DNA from: Pseudomonadota bacterium | GTDB lineage: Bacteria; Pseudomonadota; Alphaproteobacteria; Caulobacterales; Caulobacteraceae | Length of the DNA stretch: 5,819 nt | Direction: 5' to 3' | Assembly (NCBI GenBank): GCA_023445955.1 | Contig: JAEXJH010000408.1 | Coordinates: 1 to 5,819 of the forward strand | Shown here: piece after piece, positions 1 to 5,593 of the stretch | How the letters are laid out: each line of letters opens with the position of its first letter | How positions within the stretch are numbered: position 1 is the stretch's first letter | The notes under the pieces: generated by a model | What the model was told of the DNA's origin: nothing | The model's input: only the letters and a program-made list of their open reading frames with translations | Database searches by the model: none | Program-made: the position numbers and the translations under genes

Positions 1-7
1 CTTTCGA

Positions 8-28
8 CCTGGCGCTAGAAGCGCCAGG
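8..28. repeat. Hairpin across the receptor stop codon
   Basis: CCTGGCGC (8-15) and GCGCCAGG (21-28) form a perfect 8-bp inverted repeat with a 5-base loop that contains most of the receptor stop codon. It could stall or terminate transcription, or protect the 3' end of the receptor mRNA. On the minus strand the next seven bases before the window ends are TCGAAAG, so there is no U-tract and I do not call it an intrinsic terminator. Confidence 0.6.
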
Positions 29-2069
29 CGAAACCGGCGCGGACCGAGCGGCCCGGCGAGGGCGCGAAGTCCTTCAGGAACGAAACGTGCTCGCGGATGG
101 TCTCGTTGGTCAGGTTGCGGCCGTCGATGAACAGGCGCAGCCCCGTGTCGGCCACCTTGTAGGTCGCCATGGCGTTGACCTGGGTGTAGCCGTCGGTCGG
201 CAGTTCGAAGGTCGAGACGCGGTTCTGGCTGGCCACGCGGCGCACCTCGCCCTGGATCTCCAGGCGCGAGACGGTCCAGATGGCGCGGCCGGTCAGGGCC
301 CACGCCGGCACGCGGGCCGCGATGCCCAGGTCGGTCGAGCCGCGCACCCAGTCATAGCTGCCTTCCAGCTTCAGCGACTGGTCGCCCTCGCGCCAGGCGA
401 CGTACGAGGCCTCGACCTCGGCGCCGTGGAACTTGGCGTCGGTCTGGCTGTACTGGAACACCGGCAGGCCGTCTTCCTCGGCGCCCGTGCGGGCCTCCTC
501 GATGAAGCCGTTGTACTGGGCGCCCCAGAGGTGGGCCTCGGCGCGCAGGCGGTCGCCGGTGTAGCGATAGGTCGCCTCGACCGAGACCACCTTCTCAGAC
601 TTCAGGTCCGCGTCGCCGACCTCGTAGCCGCCGGTGCCCGGGTGCGGACCGTCGGCGAACAGCTCGGCCTCGGTCGGGGCCCGCCCGTTGCGCGACACCG
701 TCAAGGCCACGAACTGGTGCTCGGCGGGCTTGTAGAACACGCCCAGCGAGCCGGAGACGTTGTCGAAGGTCTTATCGGCGAAGCTGGTCTTCAGCTCGCG
801 GCTGTCGAAGCGCAGGCCCGCATCGACGCCCCAATTGCCCTTGTCCAGGCGCTGCAGGGTGAAGACGCCGTATTCGGTGATGTCGGTCGAGGGCACGAAG
901 GCTTCATCGCCGATGGCTTCGAAGTGGCGCTTCAGGGCCTGGAAGCCCACTGCGCCCTGCCAGCCGTCGCGCTCCTTCTGGACCAGTTCGAGGCGGCCCT
1001 CGGTGCCGTCCGATAGGAAGCGGGTGCCGACCGCGCCGCTGTCGACGCCGATCTCGGCGTGCTCGTACTTGGCGTGGCCGACAGACAGGCGGACCTTGTC
1101 GAACGGGCCAAGGTCGACGTCCTGCTCGCCGCGCAGGTCATAACGGGTCTGCTGCAGGTGGATCGAGACGGGACCTTCCGCACTCGGATCGATCGGGGCC
1201 AGGATCTGCCGGTAGGGCACGCCGTAGGTCGTATCGATCTTCTTGACCGAGACCCCGAAGAAGCCGCTGTCGTGGACGTAGGAGACGCCGGCGCCATAGG
1301 CGTCGACCTCGACGTCGGCGTTCTTGACCTTCTTGTCGGGATCGACGGTCAGGCCCTCGGCGCGGGCCAGGCGCGAGGAGACCGGAGGGCTCGGGACGTT
1401 GTAGTCGCCGCTCGTGCGGTGATCGACGTCGACGGCGAACACCAGCGGACCCTTGCCGAACTTGGCCGAACCGTTGATCGACTTGCCGTCGTCGACCGAC
1501 GAGACCGAGCCCGCCAGGCGGCCTTCGAAGCCGTTGGCCGGAGCCGACGAGGGCACGCGGTCGTCGATGACATTGACCACGCCGCCGATGCCCGAGCCGC
1601 CATAGGCCAGGGTCGAGGGACCGCGCAGCACTTCCACCCGCGAAGCCTCGCCCGGATCCGACGCCACCGCGTGGTCGGGCGACAGTGACGAGGCGTCGAC
1701 CTGGCCGACGCCGTTCTGCAGCACCATCACGCGCGGACCCGACAGGCCGCGGATCACCGGACGGCTGGCGCCGGGACCGTAAAAGGTCGAGCGCAGGCCC
1801 GGCTGGCCATTCAGCATGTCGCCCAGGCCGGCGGGCGGCAGGACGTCCAGCTTGTCGCGGGTGACGACGTTGACGCTGCTGGTCACCGTGTCCAGCGACA
1901 CCGCATAGGGCGCGGCGGTGATGACGACCTTGTCGACGGCGTTACCGGCCTGGTCGCCTTCCGCGGCCGCAGGCGCCGCGGCAGGAGCGGCCGGGGCTTC
2001 GGCGTGGGCGGAAACGGCGGCGGCGAGCGCGATGAGGCTCGCTGCGGAGAAGGCGACGCGACGAAGCAT
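15..2069 (-). CDS. ZnuD-type TonB-dependent outer membrane receptor, probable zinc uptake
   Basis: This is a complete 684-residue TonB-dependent receptor, which imports a metal or small ligand across the outer membrane using TonB/ExbBD energy. A Sec signal peptide covers residues 1-23 (cleavage after AHA), followed by an Ala/Pro-rich linker and a possible TonB box, DKVVITAAP (46-54). The plug spans about 60-170 and contains SRPVIRGLSGPRVMVLQNG (102-120) and VEVLRGPSTLAYGGSGIGG (145-163). The barrel ends in Phe684, the usual outer-membrane beta-signal. SLSPDHA (129-134 region, Asp132-His133) matches the Asp-His plug pair of ZnuD zinc receptors. GPHPGTGGYEVGDADL (474-489) and the FAPSPGR tail (668-674) are also typical of that subfamily. 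The start at 2069 is chosen over the upstream in-frame ATG at 2204 because it begins the signal peptide, has AGGA six bases upstream, and lies downstream of the predicted promoter. The Zur-like operator upstream supports zinc; the ligand remains an inference. Receptor identity is near certain, zinc specificity likely. Confidence 0.9.
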   Translation of the reverse strand: MLRRVAFSAASLIALAAAVSAHAEAPAAPAAAPAAAEGDQAGNAVDKVVITAAPYAVSLDTVTSSVNVVTRDKLDVLPPAGLGDMLNGQPGLRSTFYGPGASRPVIRGLSGPRVMVLQNGVGQVDASSLSPDHAVASDPGEASRVEVLRGPSTLAYGGSGIGGVVNVIDDRVPSSAPANGFEGRLAGSVSSVDDGKSINGSAKFGKGPLVFAVDVDHRTSGDYNVPSPPVSSRLARAEGLTVDPDKKVKNADVEVDAYGAGVSYVHDSGFFGVSVKKIDTTYGVPYRQILAPIDPSAEGPVSIHLQQTRYDLRGEQDVDLGPFDKVRLSVGHAKYEHAEIGVDSGAVGTRFLSDGTEGRLELVQKERDGWQGAVGFQALKRHFEAIGDEAFVPSTDITEYGVFTLQRLDKGNWGVDAGLRFDSRELKTSFADKTFDNVSGSLGVFYKPAEHQFVALTVSRNGRAPTEAELFADGPHPGTGGYEVGDADLKSEKVVSVEATYRYTGDRLRAEAHLWGAQYNGFIEEARTGAEEDGLPVFQYSQTDAKFHGAEVEASYVAWREGDQSLKLEGSYDWVRGSTDLGIAARVPAWALTGRAIWTVSRLEIQGEVRRVASQNRVSTFELPTDGYTQVNAMATYKVADTGLRLFIDGRNLTNETIREHVSFLKDFAPSPGRSVRAGFAWRF

Positions 2070-2075
2070 GGGCGG

Positions 2076-2080
2076 TCCTG
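2076..2080 (-). promoter_or_regulatory. Ribosome binding site of the ZnuD-type receptor
   Basis: On the minus strand CAGGA ends six bases before the ATG at 2069. It decides the start: the longer reading frame from 2204 would have to be translated from upstream of the predicted promoter and would add 45 residues ahead of a complete signal peptide. Confidence 0.75.
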
Positions 2081-2120
2081 AAACGACTGAAACTTGGCCG
2101 GGGGAGCGGCCGAGGCGAAG

Positions 2121-2135
2121 TGTTATGAAATAACA
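2121..2135. promoter_or_regulatory. Putative Zur operator
   Basis: TGTTAT (2121-2126), GAA (2127-2129) and ATAACA (2130-2135) form a perfect 6-3-6 palindrome. It stands out as an AT-rich island in very GC-rich DNA. The half-site resembles the TGTTAT/ATAACA core of proteobacterial Zur (zinc uptake regulator) boxes and does not resemble the Fur box. It lies 52 bases upstream of the receptor start and covers its predicted -10 hexamer, so Zn-loaded Zur would block RNA polymerase. Palindrome: seen directly. Zur assignment: inferred from motif plus the ZnuD-type neighbour. Confidence 0.7.
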
Positions 2136-2149
2136 TATCTCCTCGTCAA
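2121..2149 (-). promoter_or_regulatory. Predicted promoter of the ZnuD-type receptor
   Basis: On the minus strand TTGACG (2149-2144) is followed after 17 bases by ATAACA (2126-2121) as a -10 candidate. An alternative overlapping -10 is GTTATTTC, which partly resembles the Caulobacter GCTANAWC element but with a short spacer. Transcription would start near 2114, giving a leader of about 45 bases. The -10 coincides with one half of the putative Zur operator. The -35 is convincing; the exact -10 is uncertain. Confidence 0.55.
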
Positions 2150-2160
2150 TCCGCTTTCGC

Positions 2161-2189
2161 TTGACGCACGACTTTCCCGCCGCTCTGTG
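2161..2189 (+). promoter_or_regulatory. Predicted promoter of the acid phosphatase gene
   Basis: TTGACGC (2161-2167) matches the Caulobacter housekeeping -35 consensus TTGACGS. After 14 bases GCTCTGTG (2182-2189) partly matches the -10 element GCTANAWC (first three bases and the seventh agree). Transcription would begin near 2196, only about 20 bases before the ATG at 2216, which speaks against translation from the ATG at 2195. The -10 is weak, so the promoter may be poor or need help. Confidence 0.5.
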
Positions 2190-2204
2190 GGCGAATGACC
2201 TCAC

Positions 2205-2209
2205 GGAAG
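2205..2209 (+). promoter_or_regulatory. Ribosome binding site that fixes the phosphatase start
   Basis: GGAAG lies six bases before the ATG at 2216. The alternative in-frame ATG at 2195 has no comparable purine-rich site and would add seven polar residues ahead of the lipoprotein signal peptide, so 2216 is preferred. Confidence 0.75.
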
Positions 2210-2215
2210 CATTCG

Positions 2216-3037
2216 ATGTCCCGTTTCGCGTTCATCGCCGCCGTCGCCTCGGGCCTGGCCCTGGCCGGCTGCTCGGCCATCGATGGCCTGCCCAACCCCT
2301 TCGCGCACGGCGCCGCGCCGGCCGCGCAAGTCGCCACCACCGCGCCCTCGGCCGGCTGGGTGAAGCCGCCGCCGGGCTATCTGCCGGCAGGCGCGATCGA
2401 CGCGGCGACCATCATCGGCCCGCCGCCCACGCCGGACAGTCCGCGCGGCAAGGCCGAACGCGCGCAGTTCGACGAAACCCGCAAGCTGGTGAACACGGAG
2501 GCCTGGAGCCGGGCCATCGCCGACGCGGACCTGTCGGGCAAGAACGGCCTGAAGGCCTTCTCGTGCGCGGCGGGCGTGACGCTCAGCGCCGAGGCGACCC
2601 CGACCCTGGCCAACCTGCTGCTGCGCCTGACCGACGACGCGGCCAAGATCTACCAGCCGGCCAAGGCGGTCTATCAGCGCCCCCGCCCGCCGGTGGGCAA
2701 CACCGCGCCGATCTGCGTGCCGCGCGAGGCCTGGATCGAGACCGACGGCTCCTATCCGTCCGGCCACGGCCTGATCGGCTGGGCCTGGGCCTCGGTGATC
2801 GCCGAGCTGGTTCCGGAGAAGGCTTCGCCCATCCTGGCGCGCGGCAAGGCGTTCGGCGACAGCCGTATCGTCTGCGGCGTCCACTTCCAGAGCGACGTCG
2901 AGGCCGGCCGCTACCTGGGCTCGGCCATGATGACGCGGCTGCACGACGATCCGGCGTTCATGGCCGATCTGGCCAAGGCGCGCGAAGAGGTGAAGGCGTC
3001 GAAGGCCAAGGGCGCCCCGGAGGGGTGCGGAGCCTAG
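2216..3037 (+). CDS. Class A non-specific acid phosphatase (PAP2 family), predicted lipoprotein
   Basis: The 273-residue product is a PAP2-superfamily phosphatase that should hydrolyse phosphomonoesters outside the cytoplasm. All three catalytic blocks are present: K150-x6-R157-P158, P181-S-G-H184 within SYPSGH, and S216-R217-x5-H223-x3-D227. The histidine of the last block is the expected nucleophile and that of PSGH the acid/base. The segment from GYLPAG (about 54) through the Pro-rich GPPPTP to ETR (about 89) matches the N-terminal signature of class A bacterial acid phosphatases (PhoC/PhoN type), which do not need a metal cofactor. The N-terminus is a lipoprotein signal, MSRFAFIAAVASGLALAGC, with lipobox LAGC and lipidated Cys19. 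Ser follows at +2, so outer-membrane sorting is expected. It is divergent from the ZnuD-type receptor and convergent with the acetyltransferase gene, overlapping it by four bases. The enzyme family is firm; the natural substrate is unknown. Confidence 0.95.
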   Translation: MSRFAFIAAVASGLALAGCSAIDGLPNPFAHGAAPAAQVATTAPSAGWVKPPPGYLPAGAIDAATIIGPPPTPDSPRGKAERAQFDETRKLVNTEAWSRAIADADLSGKNGLKAFSCAAGVTLSAEATPTLANLLLRLTDDAAKIYQPAKAVYQRPRPPVGNTAPICVPREAWIETDGSYPSGHGLIGWAWASVIAELVPEKASPILARGKAFGDSRIVCGVHFQSDVEAGRYLGSAMMTRLHDDPAFMADLAKAREEVKASKAKGAPEGCGA

Positions 3038-3561
3038 GCGCGCGCCACGTAGACCACATGGGCCCGCAGCGGATGATCCTCCGCCAGGCTCGGATGATCG
3101 AAATCGCGCGCCGGGTCGTGGCTCATGCCGATCCGGCGCATGACGCTCTGCGAGGCGAGGTTGGTGCTGGCCGTGAAGGCGATGATCTCGGGCAATCTCA
3201 GCGTCGTGAAGCCATAGGCCAGCGCCGCCTTGGCCGCCTCGGTGGCGTAGCCCTGGCCCCAAGCCTCGGGATGGAAGCGCCAGCCGATCTCGACCGTCTT
3301 GAACATGCCTACCTCGGGCGGAACCCACCAGAGCCCGGTCATGCCGACCACCCGAGCGTCCGCCGGGCGCTCCGCGACCCAGAAGCCGAAGCCGTGCTCG
3401 GCCTCATGCGCCTGGACCCGATCGACGAAGGCGTCGCTCTGCGCGCGATCACGAACGCCACCCAGCCACTCGCCCACCCGCGGATGAGCGTTGAGGTCGG
3501 CGATGGCGTCCCGATCGGCGTCGACCGCCGGGCGCAGCACCAGGCGGTCGGTGACGATCAC
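3034..3561 (-). CDS. GNAT family N-acetyltransferase (RimJ/RimL type)
   Basis: The product has 175 residues, the usual size of a single GNAT domain that transfers acetyl from acetyl-CoA to an amine. It opens with IVTDRLVLRP (2-11), typical of the RimJ/RimL-like group. It continues with VGMTGLWW (72-79), the core strand and acetyl-CoA loop VEIGWRFHPEAWGQGYATEA (90-109), and TASTNLASQSVMRRIGM (130-146), where Asn134 and the Ser/Val/Met stretch form the conserved C-terminal half. No ATG fits. The GTG at 3561 is chosen because it overlaps the aguB stop in GTGA, begins exactly at the family's N-terminus, and has no Shine-Dalgarno site, all consistent with translational coupling. The reading frame stays open for 98 more codons upstream, but that is antiparallel-free shadow coding inside aguB. 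Its position as third gene of the agu unit suggests an amine or polyamine substrate, but the sequence alone does not show it; alarmone-, peptide- or drug-acetylating roles remain possible. Confidence 0.9.
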   Translation of the reverse strand: MIVTDRLVLRPAVDADRDAIADLNAHPRVGEWLGGVRDRAQSDAFVDRVQAHEAEHGFGFWVAERPADARVVGMTGLWWVPPEVGMFKTVEIGWRFHPEAWGQGYATEAAKAALAYGFTTLRLPEIIAFTASTNLASQSVMRRIGMSHDPARDFDHPSLAEDHPLRAHVVYVARA

Positions 3562-4436
3562 GCGGGTCGGCCGGTGGCCAGCGCCTGATAGAATTCCGGC
3601 CGGCGATCGCGGAAGAAGCCCCAGGCGGCGCGGTGCGTCGTCAGGAAGTCGAGGTCGAAGGTGGCGTTGACCAAGCCCTCGTCGGCGCGGCCCAGCTCCG
3701 AGACGAGGTCGCCGCGATGGTCGGCGATGAACGACGAGCCGTAGAAGGTCTGGCCACCGTTTGGATAGCCGTCCCACGGCTCGAAGCCGATGCGGTTGGC
3801 GCCGACCACCGGGATGACGTTGCTGACGGCATGGCCCTGCATGGCCCGGCGCCACGGCAGGGCGGTGTCCAGGCTGGGGTCATGCGGCTCGCTGCCGATG
3901 GCGGTCGGATAGAACAGGGCCTCGGCGCCCATCAGGGCCATGGCGCGGGCGGCTTCCGGGTACCACTGGTCCCAGCAGATGCCGACGCCCAGACGGCCAA
4001 AGCGCGTGTCCCAGACCTTGAAGCCGGTGTCGCCGGGCCGGAAGTAGTACTTCTCCATATAGCCCGGACCGTCCGGGATATGGCTCTTGCGATAGAGCCC
4101 CAGCAGCGAGCCGTCGGCATCGGCCATGACCAGGCTGTTGAAGTAGTGCGGGCCTTCGCGCTCGAAGATCGAGATCGGGATCACCACGCTCAGCTCGCCG
4201 GCCAGCGGCGCGATGGCCTTGACCACCGGATGCTCGCGCCACGGATGGGCCTCGGCGAACCAGCGCTCCTCCTGGGCGACGCAGAAGTACGGGCCCTGGA
4301 ACAGCTCCGACGGCAGGATGACCTGCGCGCCCTTGGCGGCGGCCTCACGGATGAAGGCTTCCGTCTTCTTGATGTTGGCCTGCAGATCCATGCCGTACGA
4401 GGTCTGGATCGCGGCGACGCTCAGGGTGCGGGCCAT
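3558..4436 (-). CDS. aguB: N-carbamoylputrescine amidase
   Basis: This 292-residue cytoplasmic enzyme of the nitrilase superfamily hydrolyses N-carbamoylputrescine to putrescine, ammonia and CO2, the last step of the agmatine route to putrescine. The Glu-Lys-Cys catalytic triad is visible: Glu44 in LPSELFQGPYF, Lys117 in LYRKSHIPDGPGY, and Cys154 in GVGICWDQWYPE. The segments EKYYFRPGDTGF (128-139), ALPWRRAMQGHA (192-203) and GANRIG (212-217) are characteristic of AguB rather than of nitrilases or beta-ureidopropionases, and the length matches the family. The ATG at 4436 shares its first base with the aguA stop (TAATG). AGGAG at 4449-4445, inside the last codons of aguA, serves as ribosome binding site eight bases upstream. 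The gene ends in a four-base overlap with the acetyltransferase start. Function is confident because aguA lies directly upstream. Confidence 0.95.
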   Translation of the reverse strand: MARTLSVAAIQTSYGMDLQANIKKTEAFIREAAAKGAQVILPSELFQGPYFCVAQEERWFAEAHPWREHPVVKAIAPLAGELSVVIPISIFEREGPHYFNSLVMADADGSLLGLYRKSHIPDGPGYMEKYYFRPGDTGFKVWDTRFGRLGVGICWDQWYPEAARAMALMGAEALFYPTAIGSEPHDPSLDTALPWRRAMQGHAVSNVIPVVGANRIGFEPWDGYPNGGQTFYGSSFIADHRGDLVSELGRADEGLVNATFDLDFLTTHRAAWGFFRDRRPEFYQALATGRPA

Positions 4437-5437
4437 TAGACGGGCTCCTGCTGGCTGATGCAGTGGAACGAGCCGCCGCCGGTCAGGATGGCGGTCGACG
4501 GCAGGCCGATGACCTGGCGCTCGGGGAACAGGCCCTTGATCACCTCGACGGCGAAGGCGCCCGACTCCTCGGCGTAGATCGGCACGATGACCGCCTCGTT
4601 GGCGATCAGGAAGTTCATGTGCGAGGCCGGGATCGGCTCGCCGTCCTCGTCCAGGATCAGGCCTGGCGACGGAATGCGGGCGACCTGCAGCGGGCTGCCG
4701 CGGCTGTCGGTCATGCCGGCCAGCAGGCGGGCGGTCTCGGCATAGACCTCGGCGTTCGGATCATCGGCGCCGAAGCCCATCGGGCAGGCCACCACGCCAG
4801 GCGCGACGAAGCGGGCCAGGTTGTCGACGTGGCCGTCGGTATGGTCGTTCAGCAGGCCATCGCCCAGCCACAGCACCTTCTTGGCGCCCAGCGCATCGGC
4901 CAGGGCGGAGGTCGCCGAGGCCTCGTCCCAGCCGGCGTTGCGGTTCTCATTCAGCAGGCACTGGCGCGTGGTCAGGATCGTGCCGTTGCCGTCATGATCC
5001 AGGGCGCCGCCTTCGAGGATGAAGCCGTTGCGGACCAGCGGCGCGCCCGAGGCGGCGGCGATCTGCTCGGCGACGATGTCGTCGCCCTCCAGGCTGTACT
5101 TGCCGCCCCAACCGTTGAACTGGAAGCCCGCCGCCGAGGCCGAACCCGCGCGGTCGACGAAGATCGGGCCGGTGTCACGCAGCCAGATATCGCCGAACTG
5201 GCCGCGGACGATCTCCACGGTCGTGTCGGACAGCAGGGCGCGGGCGGCCGCCTCGGCCTCGTCGCCGACCACCATCAGGCGCACGCGCTCGCCGCCCGGG
5301 CCGGCCAGAGCGCGGGCCAGATCGGCGACTTCCTGCTGCGCCTGCTCGAGATCCTCCTGCCAGAGGTCGGCGTGGCTGGGGAAACCCACCCACATGGCGC
5401 GGTGCGGAGCCCACTCGGCGGGAACGGTGACGGTCAT
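4436..5437 (-). CDS. aguA: Agmatine deiminase
   Basis: The 333-residue product is an agmatine deiminase (agmatine iminohydrolase, PPAD-like guanidino-group modifying family), converting agmatine to N-carbamoylputrescine and ammonia in the cytoplasm. The catalytic Cys326 sits in GGGSFHCISQQEP at the C-terminus, the family hallmark. Other conserved parts are the N-terminal PAEWAPHRAMWVGFPS (6-21), GDIWLRDTGPIF (82-93) with the substrate-binding Asp/Arg residues, FNGWGGKY (107-114), LEGGALDHDGNGT (141-153) and the catalytic-histidine segment NDHTDGHVDN (197-206). Length is slightly short of typical (about 340-370), from trimmed loops and tail, with no missing motif. The ATG at 5437 leaves the usual N-terminus; it has no recognisable Shine-Dalgarno sequence. 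It is first in the unit aguA-aguB-GNAT. Agmatine would have to come from an arginine decarboxylase encoded elsewhere or from outside the cell. Confidence 0.97.
   Translation of the reverse strand: MTVTVPAEWAPHRAMWVGFPSHADLWQEDLEQAQQEVADLARALAGPGGERVRLMVVGDEAEAAARALLSDTTVEIVRGQFGDIWLRDTGPIFVDRAGSASAAGFQFNGWGGKYSLEGDDIVAEQIAAASGAPLVRNGFILEGGALDHDGNGTILTTRQCLLNENRNAGWDEASATSALADALGAKKVLWLGDGLLNDHTDGHVDNLARFVAPGVVACPMGFGADDPNAEVYAETARLLAGMTDSRGSPLQVARIPSPGLILDEDGEPIPASHMNFLIANEAVIVPIYAEESGAFAVEVIKGLFPERQVIGLPSTAILTGGGSFHCISQQEPV
4445..4449 (-). promoter_or_regulatory. Ribosome binding site of aguB inside aguA
   Basis: AGGAG is read on the minus strand eight bases before the aguB ATG. It is made by the codons CAG-GAG that encode the conserved QQEP end of AguA, so a catalytic-region motif of one protein doubles as the initiation signal of the next. 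Confidence 0.8.
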
Positions 5438-5451
5438 TCGGCAAACCCAGT

Positions 5452-5473
5452 GAAGGGGGAAAAACGAAGGGGG
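5452..5473 (-). repeat. Tandem pyrimidine repeat in the aguA leader
   Basis: On the minus strand CCCCCTTC occurs twice (5473-5466 and 5459-5452) separated by GTTTTT, about 15-36 bases before the aguA ATG. The spot where a purine-rich ribosome binding site would be sought is instead pyrimidine-rich. The repeat is seen directly; any regulatory role is a guess. Confidence 0.5.
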
Positions 5474-5475
5474 CG

Positions 5476-5504
5476 CAGATGGCCCCTGCAGGCCGCGAGG
5501 TCAA
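5476..5504 (-). promoter_or_regulatory. Weak candidate promoter of the aguA-aguB-GNAT unit
   Basis: On the minus strand TTGACC (5504-5499) is the only good -35 candidate between the upstream terminator and aguA. At 17 bases spacing the -10 would be CATCTG (5481-5476), a poor match. A promoter must exist in 5438-5533 if the upstream terminator works, but its exact place is uncertain. Confidence 0.3.
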
Positions 5505-5533
5505 GCGCCGCCTAGTTAGCAAACCTAGATGAC

Positions 5534-5567
5534 AAAGAAAAAGGGCGGCCCATCGCTGGGCCGCCCT
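5534..5567 (-). terminator. Intrinsic terminator of the right-hand TonB-dependent receptor
   Basis: An 11-bp perfect GC-rich stem (5542-5552 with 5557-5567) closes a four-base loop. Read on the minus strand it is followed by a T-rich run, TTTTTCTTT (5542-5534). It lies 27 bases after the stop of the partial receptor gene, so it ends that transcript and insulates aguA. Read on the plus strand there is no T-run, so it is one-directional. Confidence 0.9.
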
Positions 5568-5593
5568 CGTCCTTATCGCGAAGCCCGTTCGAC

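Noticed and set aside
87..1016. Plus-strand open frame of 309 codons opposite the receptor
   Set aside because: It is an antisense shadow of a clear TonB-dependent receptor, with no start signal or family resemblance. The same holds for 1059-1688 and 3633-4439.
2121..2135. Fur rather than Zur operator
   Set aside because: The half-site TGTTAT lacks the GATAAT core of Fur boxes, and the adjacent receptor has ZnuD-type rather than siderophore-type features.
2070..2204. 45-residue N-terminal extension of the receptor
   Set aside because: The extension covers the promoter and operator, and precedes a complete signal peptide with its own ribosome binding site.
2201..3328. Minus-strand open frame of 375 codons running from the acetyltransferase into the antisense of the phosphatase
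   Set aside because: Its first part does resemble a piece of the acetyltransferase region in another frame, but the acetyltransferase is intact in its own frame to 3034. No frameshift is needed to explain it.
2161..3588. Long plus-strand open frame of 475 codons over the phosphatase and acetyltransferase
   Set aside because: It is Arg/Gly/Ala-rich low-information sequence in the wrong frame of a gene with complete catalytic motifs. GC-rich DNA leaves such frames open by chance.
3562..3855. 98-residue N-terminal extension of the acetyltransferase
   Set aside because: The extension lies wholly within aguB in another frame and has no family similarity; the GTG at 3561 gives a full-length GNAT domain.
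4463..5515. Plus-strand open frame of 350 codons opposite aguA
   Set aside because: It is an antisense shadow of aguA, with Ala/Gly/Arg/Asp-rich composition and no recognisable motif.
5511..5528. CCTAG direct repeat between aguA and the terminator
   Set aside because: A five-base repeat thirteen bases apart is expected by chance and has no supporting context.
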